From Nautiliaceae bacterium (GTDB taxonomy: Bacteria; Campylobacterota; Campylobacteria; Campylobacterales; Nautiliaceae): a stretch of DNA of 6,617 bases. Both the position numbers and the translations under genes were made by a program. The notes beneath the pieces are model-generated. The model was given only the letters and a program-made list of their open reading frames with translations, was not told the origin of the DNA and made no database searches. The stretch lies in contig JALTBU010000117.1 of assembly GCA_027008345.1 (NCBI GenBank), forward strand, positions 1 through 6,617, written 5' to 3'. Shown piece by piece: positions 1 through 6,304 of the stretch; the stretch's first letter is position 1; each line of letters begins with the position of its first letter.

Positions 1-89
1 GCACTTCCAACCCCACCCATTGCAAAAAGGGTAGAGAAAAATAAAGTTAAGCCAAAATAGGTGGCGTAATAGATTAATTCGTGGCTCAT
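1..89 (-). CDS. Probable TSUP-family (TauE/SafE-like) membrane permease, N-terminal fragment
   Basis: Only the first 29 codons plus two bases lie in the window; the gene continues past base 1. The ATG at 87-89 overlaps the stop of the preceding rhodanese gene in an ATGA junction, which suggests translational coupling; the upstream Shine-Dalgarno is weak (AAGAAG-like). The peptide begins MSHELIYYATYFGLTLFFST and runs into a hydrophobic stretch ending FAMGGVGS. A first membrane helix followed by a Gly-rich GGVGS turn resembles the start of TSUP (sulfite exporter TauE/SafE) permeases, which move sulfite, sulfonates, thiosulfate or other organosulfur anions across the inner membrane. Placement directly after a rhodanese fits that idea, since TSUP proteins are often encoded beside sulfurtransferases. 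The family call rests on about 29 residues and is tentative; that this is the start of a membrane protein is fairly secure. Confidence 0.55.
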   Translation of the reverse strand, partial: MSHELIYYATYFGLTLFFSTLFAMGGVGS

Positions 90-469
90 TTTTTAACTTC
101 TTTTATGTAATCTCTTGCTTTATCACCTCTTAGATAATCTACAAGCCCAAGCATTCCTTCTACTAAATATTTTGCCCTGTAACCTTTTAATTTTAAATAA
201 TGTCTTGCAATAGAAGCCCTATCATAATGAGGACACATTGTCACTACTATTTTTTCTTTATCAATTTCATTTAGTCTATTTGGCAGTTCATTTAGAGGAA
301 TATGTTTTCCTATACCTACATGCCAAGCTTCGTATTCTTCATCAAATCTTATATCAATAAGTTCAATTTCACCGTTTTTATAACCTTCAAGAAGTTTAGG
401 AAGAGAAATTTTCATCTCTTTTCTTTCATCATAATCAAAATTTTTTAGATATTCATCAAAACTAATCAT
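86..469 (-). CDS. Small single-domain rhodanese-like sulfurtransferase
   Basis: A 127-residue protein consisting of one rhodanese domain, with no signal peptide and no membrane helix, so probably cytoplasmic. The conserved Asp-Ile-Arg of the family is at residues 39-41 (LIDIRF), and the active-site loop starts at Cys79 (CPHYDR, Cys79 to Arg84), the usual six-residue loop length of sulfurtransferases that carry a persulfide on this Cys. The start at 467-469 is backed by a strong Shine-Dalgarno (AAAAGGAG, about 6 bases upstream) lying inside the end of the CDF gene, which it overlaps by 8 bases. Its stop overlaps the ATG of the TSUP-like gene. It is clearly related to the rhodanese half of the protein at 1364-2035: both have DIR, CPxxxR and a similar tail (EGMLGLVDYLRGDKARD versus GGLLELMKRLKGGKAKD). 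The sulfur donor and acceptor cannot be told from sequence. Confidence 0.9.
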   Translation of the reverse strand: MISFDEYLKNFDYDERKEMKISLPKLLEGYKNGEIELIDIRFDEEYEAWHVGIGKHIPLNELPNRLNEIDKEKIVVTMCPHYDRASIARHYLKLKGYRAKYLVEGMLGLVDYLRGDKARDYIKEVKK

Positions 470-1364
470 GGCTATCTCCTTTTATTTTAGATTTGTCGTC
501 ATCTCTTTTGTATTCAATTTGAAAAGTTGTATGAGTTATGTGAAATTTTTCTTCTAATTCTTTTTCTAACTCATCAATTAGTTTACTTATTTCACTTGCA
601 GTTAAATTTTCTTTTAAATCAATATGCGCTTCAAGAAAAATATCGTGTTCGTTTAATTTCCAAATATGGATATGATGAATATTTTTAATTTTTTTATTTT
701 TTTCAACTTCTTTTATAACTTCATCTAAATTTATCTCTTCTGGGCTGTATTGCATTAAGATTTTTGTGCTCTCTTTTACAATATCAAAAGCAGAATAGAT
801 TAAATAAACAGCAATTACAAGAGAAATAACTGCATCAATTGAATAGATTTTAAAATAATAAATAACTACACCGCCAATAATTACTGCTATACTCGTTGCT
901 ACATCTGTAAGTAGATGTAAATATGCAGCTTTTATATTTAAATTATCGTGAGAATCATCTTTTATTAAAAGCACACTAGCACTATTTAAAACTACACTCA
1001 AAAATCCAAATCCAATAACCCAAAGCGATTTTATATGTTCTGGATGTATAATTTTATGGACTGATTCAATTATCAAATAAACTCCGATTCCAATTAATAC
1101 CGATGCATTAAATAAAGCGGCTATTATTTCAGCCCTTTTTAATCCAAAAGTGTTTTTTTCATTAGGAGATTTACCTGCAAGTCTATTTGCAATATAAGCG
1201 ATAATTAAAGCCATTACATCGCTGAAATTATGAAGAGCGTCACTAAGTAAAGCAAGGGAATTAGCAAAAATTCCCCCGATAATTTCAGCAATGGTAATAA
1301 TTAAATTTAAAATTATTGTTATAAAAAGTTTAGCTCCACTTACTTCGTGGTGATGATGTGCCAT
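462..1364 (-). CDS. Cation diffusion facilitator (CzcD/ZitB-like divalent metal exporter)
   Basis: A 300-residue CDF inner-membrane antiporter that exports Zn2+ and related ions (Co2+, Cd2+) from the cytoplasm in exchange for protons. About six membrane helices fill residues 12-200. The intramembrane metal site is visible as HxxxD in TM2 (His45, Asp49 in SDALHNFSDV) and HxxxD in TM5 (His150, Asp154 in AYLHLLTDVATS), the pattern of Zn-type CDFs rather than the Asp-based Mn/Fe type. The cytoplasmic C-terminal domain (about 205-285) has the family's His-rich IHHIHIWKL strand (229-237) and HITHTTFQIE (275-284). The N-terminus carries four consecutive His (residues 3-6), a likely extra metal ligand, and the tail is charged, ending DSHD. 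Length is normal for the family. The ATG forms TAATG with the preceding stop and has AAAGG 7 bases upstream. The true ion preference is not resolved. Confidence 0.94.
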   Translation of the reverse strand: MAHHHHEVSGAKLFITIILNLIITIAEIIGGIFANSLALLSDALHNFSDVMALIIAYIANRLAGKSPNEKNTFGLKRAEIIAALFNASVLIGIGVYLIIESVHKIIHPEHIKSLWVIGFGFLSVVLNSASVLLIKDDSHDNLNIKAAYLHLLTDVATSIAVIIGGVVIYYFKIYSIDAVISLVIAVYLIYSAFDIVKESTKILMQYSPEEINLDEVIKEVEKNKKIKNIHHIHIWKLNEHDIFLEAHIDLKENLTASEISKLIDELEKELEEKFHITHTTFQIEYKRDDDKSKIKGDSHD

Positions 1365-2035
1365 TAATCAACCTTTAAATCTTTGGCTTTTCCGCCTTTT
1401 AATCTTTTCATAAGTTCAAGAAGTCCTCCATCAAGATGTTTTGCATTAAATCCTTTTTCTTTTAAAAATGCTGCTGCAAAAGGGCTTCTTCCAACTCCTG
1501 GACATGCAGTTACTATTAGTTTATCTTTTGGAAGTTCATTATATTTTTCTTTTAGTGTTGCTGGATCCATATCAATTGCAAAAGGCAAATTCCATACCTT
1601 TTTTTCAAAAGGCATTCTGATATCAACTAAAACAGCTTCACCGGCGTTAAATTGTTCAATAAATTCTTCAATATCAATCATTAAACCTTTTCTTCCTTTT
1701 GGTGTTGCATATTCAATCATTTTTACTCCTTTTAATAGTTTTTCAAAAATTTCTTTTATCTCTTCGGCTTGAATTAGCCCTTCAAATAAAAGTTTTTTAT
1801 TCATAAAAACACTTGGGTCTCCGCCTCCTCCCATATCAATGCATTTTTCGACATTATTTTCATAAAAAACTTGGAGTCTTAACGGCAGATGTTTAAGCGT
1901 GCACATAATTCTTTTTGATATTTTAAGGCTCTCTACTTTACTTCCGCAAATGGTTAAAATAAATAAAGGCCATTCAGGATGACCTTCATTTAAAATTTCT
2001 CCTTCATTTAGTGCATAACAAAAATCATATTTCAT
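1364..2035 (-). CDS. Two-domain protein: thioredoxin-fold-like N-terminus plus rhodanese domain
   Basis: A 223-residue protein, probably cytoplasmic. Residues 106-223 are a rhodanese domain with the conserved Asp-Ile-Arg at 138-140 and an active-site loop CPGVGR from Cys178 to Arg183, so a persulfide-carrying sulfurtransferase is expected. Residues 1-105 are not confidently assignable. Their pattern of strand (LFILTIC), Cys30, long helix, strand (LRLQVFYENN), Cys65, a GGGGDP turn at 69-74, hairpin (SVFMNKKLLFEG) and final helix (AEEIKEIFEKLL) resembles a small thioredoxin-like fold, with Asp-Pro at the cis-Pro position, but there is no CxxC. Other Cys are at 6 and 45. The ATG follows the RND stop directly (TAAATG), with GAGGA 7 bases upstream. 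A second strong ribosome site sits before Met106 at the domain junction, so a shorter 118-residue rhodanese may also be made. An in-frame fusion of two former genes is one explanation. Confidence 0.85.
   Translation of the reverse strand: MKYDFCYALNEGEILNEGHPEWPLFILTICGSKVESLKISKRIMCTLKHLPLRLQVFYENNVEKCIDMGGGGDPSVFMNKKLLFEGLIQAEEIKEIFEKLLKGVKMIEYATPKGRKGLMIDIEEFIEQFNAGEAVLVDIRMPFEKKVWNLPFAIDMDPATLKEKYNELPKDKLIVTACPGVGRSPFAAAFLKEKGFNAKHLDGGLLELMKRLKGGKAKDLKVD
1726..1733 (-). promoter_or_regulatory. Internal Shine-Dalgarno before Met106 of the rhodanese fusion gene
   Basis: On the minus strand the sequence reads AAAAGGAG, then TAAAA, then ATG (ATG at 1718-1720). This is one of the best-matched ribosome sites in the window, with ideal 5-base spacing, yet it lies within an open reading frame and encodes Leu-Lys-Gly-Val-Lys. 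The protein starting there (MIEY...) would be exactly the rhodanese domain, and its start resembles the MISF start of the free-standing rhodanese at 86-469. Internal initiation is therefore plausible but unproven, because AAA GGA GTA AAA is also ordinary coding sequence in an AT-rich gene. Confidence 0.5.
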
Positions 2036-5000
2036 TTAAATTTCCTCTTCTATTTTTTCAATCGGGTTTGTTTTTTTATTTCTTGGGTCTGTTGCATATG
2101 CAAGCATTGGTACATAAATCAATGTAAGTAAAGTACCAATTAAAAGCCCTCCAATTGCAACATCAGCAAGTGGACTTAGTCTTTCAAGTCCGATAGCTTG
2201 TTCAAGTGCAATTGGAATCATACCTGCAATTGTCCCAAATGCTGTCATCATAACCGGTCTAAATCTAACTTGAATTGATTGAAGAGCCGCTTCAAACGGA
2301 GTTTTACCTTCGGCTTCATACTCTTTATAAAAGTCAATTAATAAGACTGCATTTTTAATGATAATTCCAAATAAAAGCAAAATACCAACTAAACTTGGCA
2401 TACAAGAAGGTTTATGGGCTATTATCATCCCCCATCCAGCACCAATCATTGAAAGCGGTAATACCAAAATCATTATAAGTGCAAGTCTGAGGGATTGATA
2501 TACAACCATTAAAGTTAAAATAAGTACTACTATACCAATTGCAATTGCTTTTATCATTCTTGAAAAAGAATCTTTCATTTCACTTATATCACCTACTTGA
2601 TAATAGTTTGTAATTCCGTGTTTGTGTAATATTGCATCAGCATCTGCTGTAATTTTGCTTACAGGTCTTGTGGCTCTATAACCTTCTACATCTATTGCAT
2701 ATTCTAAATCGTATCTGTCAATTTTATTATAAGTAAATCCTGTTTTGATTTTTGCAAGTTCATTTAAAGGAACTACTCCTTTTGGTGTGTTAATTAAAAG
2801 CATTTTAAGATTTACCAAATTTTTATCATAGTCTTTGTTGAATCTCACTCTTATAATTTGCGGATCCATTGATTGAAGTGAGGCGATTATACTTGCAGGC
2901 TGATCTTTTAAGGCGATTTGGCTTAAAATTCCAAGCGGTGTAATACCGTAGCTTAGAGCTTTATTTTTATCAATTATAATTCTTGCTTCAAGAAAATCTT
3001 TATCCCAGCTTGTTTTAATAGTTGTAAGTCCTTTTACATTATAAAGTAATTTTTCAGCCTTTTTAGCAAGTTTTGGTAAATTGGCATAAGTATCGCTTCT
3101 AAATTGGACATCAAGCGGTGCAGAAATAGTTGACAATGCGGTTGCACCAAAGTCAAATACTGCCATTTTTTTAACACCTTGAAGTTTTGATAATTGATTT
3201 CTGATTTCTTCTTCAAGTTGCCAAATTGTTTTTTTTCTATGGAATCTGTCAACTGCAATAATTGTCATTGTTACAGCATTTCCGCTTCCTCCGCCTCCTA
3301 TTGATAAAACTCCTTTTTCTGTCCCAATTGCAATAGAATCTTTAACAAGCCAAGGCTGTTTTTTAAGCCAAGCAATAAAAGGTTTTAATCTGTTTATAGA
3401 TTCATTTGCATTTAAATTTGAAGAAAATTCAATCTGAGCTTTCATAATACCTGTATCCATAGGAGGCATAACATCTCTTCCGATTGTTGGCATAACATTT
3501 TTTAGTGTCATAATTAATGTAAACATAGCCGCAAACATTATTACAAATCTTCTAAGCGGCCAAAATTTTCCGTTTGAGAATTTAATAACTCCAAGATAAG
3601 CTGGAATTAATTTTGCAATTGTGTTTTGATAGAGTTTTTCAAAAAATTTTTCAAGTTTTGTTTTAGTTACTTTTCCATCTTTGTATAAGAATTTTGCAAG
3701 CCAAGGAATAAATGTAATTGATAAGAAGTATGAAATAAGTAAAGCTACTATTACTGTTTCAATTAAAGGTCTGAATATTTTTTGAGGGAATCCTCCAACA
3801 AACATTAAAGGAAACAAAATGGCAATTGTTGAAATAGTTCCTGCAAATACAGGTTTGATAACCTCTTTTGTTCCATTTATTATTGCTTTTGGGTCTTTTT
3901 CTTCAAGGTGTCTTTCTATGTTTTCAAGTACAACAACCGCATCGTCTGTGAGCATTCCAAGGGCAAGTATAATTGCTGTATAAATTACGATATTTAGTCC
4001 TTGACCTGTAAGATAAAGAAAAGCGATTGTACCAAAGAAAACCATTGGAATTGAAAGTCCTGCTGCAACTAATGCCCTTAGGTTTGCAAGGAAAATCAAA
4101 ATAACAAGTAAAGTATAAATGATTGCATCGCGCAAAGCTTCAAGCATATTTACATTTGATGTTTCTACTAAATTTCTTTGGGTATCTGAAATTTTAATTT
4201 TTATGTTTGGATACATTTTGGCGATTTTTGCCATAGTTTCTCTTGCTGCGTTACTTGTTGCAATAACATTTCCTCCAGGGGCTCTCTCAACTGAAATGGC
4301 AATAGCAGGAGAATTATCTCCAATATAAGCAGTATTATTTGTTTGATATGCCCATTTAACAGTTGCTATATCAGCAAGTCTTATATTTGGTGCTAAGAAA
4401 ATATTTTTTAATTTTTCAATCTCTTTTTTTTCTCCATAATAATTTAGAGTGTAAAAATTGTCTTTTGTTTTAATAAATCCAATAGGTGTGTTTTTTACAG
4501 TTGTCTCAATAACTTTTAAAACATTATCAAGTGATAAATTATATTTTTTCAAAAGTTTTGGGTCAATCTTTATCATTATTGAGCTTTTATATCCGCCAAA
4601 AATCTCAACATTTCCAATATTTGGATTTGTTAAAAGTTTTGGTTTTATAAAGCTGTCAGCTATTTTTCTGATTTCAGGCAAAGTTATTTTATTGTTTTTT
4701 GGACTTAGAGCAAACACATCAACAGGCAAAGTAAAATCACCTACCAAATAAATTGCAGGAATTGCGTTTTTAGGGAGTTTTGCTTTAATTCTGTTTAGAG
4801 CGTTACTTACATCAACCGCTGCTCCTTGTAGAGATTTTGTATAATCAAATACTACGTGTACAATAGAAAAGTTTGGAACATTTGTTGATTTGATTTCATA
4901 TACATTGCTTAAAGTCCCCATCTCTTTTTCTATTGTTTTTGATACAGTATTTGCCACAACATCTGCACTTGCTCCGGGAACTGTTGTAAATACAACAACT

Positions 5001-5125
5001 TCTGGGCGGTTTGCATCAGGGAAAAGATTTTTGGGCATTTTAATAAGGCCTATTACCCCAAACACAAACATTGCTAAAATTATAGCCCACAGGAAGTGGC
5101 TTCGTTTGTAAAAATATTCAAACAT
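2036..5125 (-). CDS. RND-family efflux permease, HAE (AcrB-like) branch
   Basis: A 1029-residue inner-membrane proton/substrate antiporter, full length for the family. TM1 is at about 12-29, a first periplasmic porter region follows to about 330, TM2-TM6 lie at about 332-475, TM7 at about 525-545, a second porter region runs to about 855, and TM8-TM12 span 858-1008. Key residues of the proton relay are present: paired Asp394-Asp395 in TM4 (GMLTDDAVVVLENIERH) and Lys924 in TM10 (GIIIKNAVLLIDF). The early FPDANRPEVVVFTTVPGAS segment and GVVPLNELAKI (783-793) are also typical. The double Asp and TM10 Lys place it with drug/hydrophobe exporters rather than heavy-metal CzcA proteins. The ATG has AAAGGA 6 bases upstream. 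It works with the adaptor and TolC-like protein encoded just upstream. The substrate is unknown; a Gly-rich loop (610-614) in the second porter region is distinctive. Confidence 0.95.
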   Translation of the reverse strand: MFEYFYKRSHFLWAIILAMFVFGVIGLIKMPKNLFPDANRPEVVVFTTVPGASADVVANTVSKTIEKEMGTLSNVYEIKSTNVPNFSIVHVVFDYTKSLQGAAVDVSNALNRIKAKLPKNAIPAIYLVGDFTLPVDVFALSPKNNKITLPEIRKIADSFIKPKLLTNPNIGNVEIFGGYKSSIMIKIDPKLLKKYNLSLDNVLKVIETTVKNTPIGFIKTKDNFYTLNYYGEKKEIEKLKNIFLAPNIRLADIATVKWAYQTNNTAYIGDNSPAIAISVERAPGGNVIATSNAARETMAKIAKMYPNIKIKISDTQRNLVETSNVNMLEALRDAIIYTLLVILIFLANLRALVAAGLSIPMVFFGTIAFLYLTGQGLNIVIYTAIILALGMLTDDAVVVLENIERHLEEKDPKAIINGTKEVIKPVFAGTISTIAILFPLMFVGGFPQKIFRPLIETVIVALLISYFLSITFIPWLAKFLYKDGKVTKTKLEKFFEKLYQNTIAKLIPAYLGVIKFSNGKFWPLRRFVIMFAAMFTLIMTLKNVMPTIGRDVMPPMDTGIMKAQIEFSSNLNANESINRLKPFIAWLKKQPWLVKDSIAIGTEKGVLSIGGGGSGNAVTMTIIAVDRFHRKKTIWQLEEEIRNQLSKLQGVKKMAVFDFGATALSTISAPLDVQFRSDTYANLPKLAKKAEKLLYNVKGLTTIKTSWDKDFLEARIIIDKNKALSYGITPLGILSQIALKDQPASIIASLQSMDPQIIRVRFNKDYDKNLVNLKMLLINTPKGVVPLNELAKIKTGFTYNKIDRYDLEYAIDVEGYRATRPVSKITADADAILHKHGITNYYQVGDISEMKDSFSRMIKAIAIGIVVLILTLMVVYQSLRLALIMILVLPLSMIGAGWGMIIAHKPSCMPSLVGILLLFGIIIKNAVLLIDFYKEYEAEGKTPFEAALQSIQVRFRPVMMTAFGTIAGMIPIALEQAIGLERLSPLADVAIGGLLIGTLLTLIYVPMLAYATDPRNKKTNPIEKIEEEI

Positions 5126-5227
5126 TTACTATCCTTTCTTTATTTTAGTATATATGTTAATATGAGGATGAGTATATGGGTATAAGGGTGTAAATACAAA
5201 CATCTACTTATTCTCCCATCTTCTCAT
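5126..5227. other. Only true intergenic gap in the operon (adaptor to RND permease)
   Basis: This 102-base stretch is the only place in the window where neighbouring genes do not touch. It holds the RND gene's ribosome site (AAAGGA at 5132-5137, minus strand), an AT-rich leader, the whole left arm and most of the right arm of the inverted octamer repeat. No open reading frame, tRNA or U-tailed terminator is seen in it. Confidence 0.8.
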
Positions 5228-5235
5228 CTACTCAT
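5162..5235. repeat. Imperfect inverted repeat built from purine-rich 8-base units
   Basis: The left arm (5162-5186, plus strand) reads ATGAG-G-ATGAG-TAT-ATGGG-T-ATAAG. The right arm (5207-5235, read on the minus strand) is ATGAG-TAG-ATGAG-AAG-ATGGG-AGA-ATAAG. The four pentamers match in the same order, so the transcript can form four 5-bp helical blocks separated by small bulges around a 20-base loop. The right arm has a strict 8-base period (ATGAGTAG, ATGAGAAG, ATGGGAGA, ATAAGTAG, then ATG at 5200-5235), and the left arm shows the same period (GATGAGTA, TATGGGTA, TAAGGGTG). The end of the right arm contains the last codon and TAG stop of the adaptor gene. There is no T-run after the hairpin, so it does not look like an intrinsic terminator. 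It could tune RND expression, stabilise mRNA, or be a decayed mobile or tandem repeat. Confidence 0.7.
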
Positions 5236-6304
5236 TCACTACTTTCACAGGGTATCCTGCTTTTATTTTAAGCAATATATCTGGATCTGCTTTTAGAATT
5301 GGTTTGTTTATATTTTCTTTTATTACAACACCTTCATTTCCCTGAGCTAAAACAGTAATTTTTATAGGATTTCCATCTGTATCAAATACATAGTTTTCTC
5401 CATTTATTGTAAGGATTGAGTTAAAAGGTACAAGTGTTGCATTACCATCAAATGTTACAACTTTTACATTTACTTTTTCACCTTCAATTAAACTGTTGTC
5501 CTCAATATCTGCTTTGTATGCAGGCACACCGTTGAATGTTGAATTTAGCGGAATTAATTTATAAGTTTTGTTTTTATAAACAATCTCTTTATATGGTTTT
5601 GCAAGCGGCATAAAAAGATAATTTCCTTTATCAGCCGTGATTTTTAAAATAGGTTTTCCAGGAAATGCATTATCTCCTTTATTTAAAAATTTAGCACTTA
5701 TAATACCGTTTACAGGTGATTTGATTTGTGTATATGTAAGATTTTCCAAAATGGCATTTTTATTTGCTTTTAGACTTTTTAATTTGCTTTCATCAGCACT
5801 TAATTTTGCTTTTAATGAAGCGATTTTTGCTTCTTCGGCATTATATTGTTCGATACTTGCCATTTTAACTTTTAGAAGTTTTGCTGTTCTTTTATGAGTG
5901 TCAATTAAAGTTGAAAGATTAATTTTATCAGCATTGATTAAATTTTTGATTGAAGCTATTTGTGAATTAATTGATTTAAGCTGTGCTTTTAAGTTTGAAT
6001 CATCAATTTTAACAACAACTTCACCTTTTCTTACATATCCTCCAAGATTTGCTATACATTTTATTTTTCCTGCAAATTTAGATGTGATTGTAGTATTTTT
6101 ATTGTTTTTTACGATTGCCAAATAATCAAGTGAAGTTTTAATATGACCTTTTTTAGGCTTAATAACTTCAACTGCAATAGGATATATTTTAGCAGTAGGA
6201 GTGTTTGCATCTTCTTTTTTTCTTTTTTTAATAAGTGTAACTGCACCAAGTACTAATGCGATAATTACAATTAGAGCAATTGAAATTTTAATTATCTTTT
6301 TCAT
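5228..6304 (-). CDS. Periplasmic adaptor (membrane fusion protein) of the RND pump
   Basis: A 358-residue membrane fusion protein that bridges the RND permease and the TolC-like channel. An N-terminal basic start and membrane helix (about residues 5-26, followed by KKRKK) anchor it in the inner membrane; there is no lipobox Cys, so it is not a lipoprotein. The two halves of the lipoyl-like domain are at 73-101 (SKFAGKIKCIANLGGYVRKG, then EVVVKIDD) and 191-222 (YTQIKSPVNG through GKPILKI). The coiled-coil hairpin that contacts the outer-membrane channel lies between, at about 103-188. A beta-barrel and membrane-proximal region follow, with LVPFNSILTINGENYVF at 291-307 typical of the family. 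The ATG overlaps the stop of the TolC-like gene (ATGA), with AAAGGA 7 bases upstream. The stop codon lies within the inverted octamer repeat. The C-terminus (358 aa) is within the normal family range. Confidence 0.92.
   Translation of the reverse strand: MKKIIKISIALIVIIALVLGAVTLIKKRKKEDANTPTAKIYPIAVEVIKPKKGHIKTSLDYLAIVKNNKNTTITSKFAGKIKCIANLGGYVRKGEVVVKIDDSNLKAQLKSINSQIASIKNLINADKINLSTLIDTHKRTAKLLKVKMASIEQYNAEEAKIASLKAKLSADESKLKSLKANKNAILENLTYTQIKSPVNGIISAKFLNKGDNAFPGKPILKITADKGNYLFMPLAKPYKEIVYKNKTYKLIPLNSTFNGVPAYKADIEDNSLIEGEKVNVKVVTFDGNATLVPFNSILTINGENYVFDTDGNPIKITVLAQGNEGVVIKENINKPILKADPDILLKIKAGYPVKVVNE

Noticed and set aside
1347..1364. MAHHHH start considered as an engineered affinity tag
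   Set aside because: The run is four His rather than six, it is embedded in an overlapping native operon junction (TAATG), and no vector sequence is nearby.
1383..1772. Plus-strand open frame of 129 codons opposite the rhodanese gene
   Set aside because: It lies wholly antisense to a gene with clear catalytic motifs, has Ser/Phe-rich low-complexity translation and matches no recognisable family; it is a mirror of minus-strand coding.
3034..3258. 74-codon minus-strand frame inside the RND gene
   Set aside because: It is out of frame within conserved porter-domain coding sequence and has no family features; the RND frame is uninterrupted there.
4458..4751. Plus-strand open frame opposite the RND permease (also others at 4119-4328, 4890-5111, 5637-6125 and 6365-6595)
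   Set aside because: All are antisense to well-supported genes with Phe/Ser/Ile-rich shadow translations and no independent ribosome-site or family support.
5147..5152. TATACT on the minus strand, a possible -10 box for an internal promoter ahead of the RND gene
   Set aside because: No convincing -35 at the right spacing, and such hexamers are common in AT-rich DNA. The spacing to the start leaves only a very short leader that already contains the ribosome site.
5162..5235. Intrinsic terminator between adaptor and RND genes
   Set aside because: The hairpin is imperfect and purine/pyrimidine-biased, and on the minus strand it is followed by ATTAACATATATAC rather than a run of T. The downstream gene depends on the same operon.
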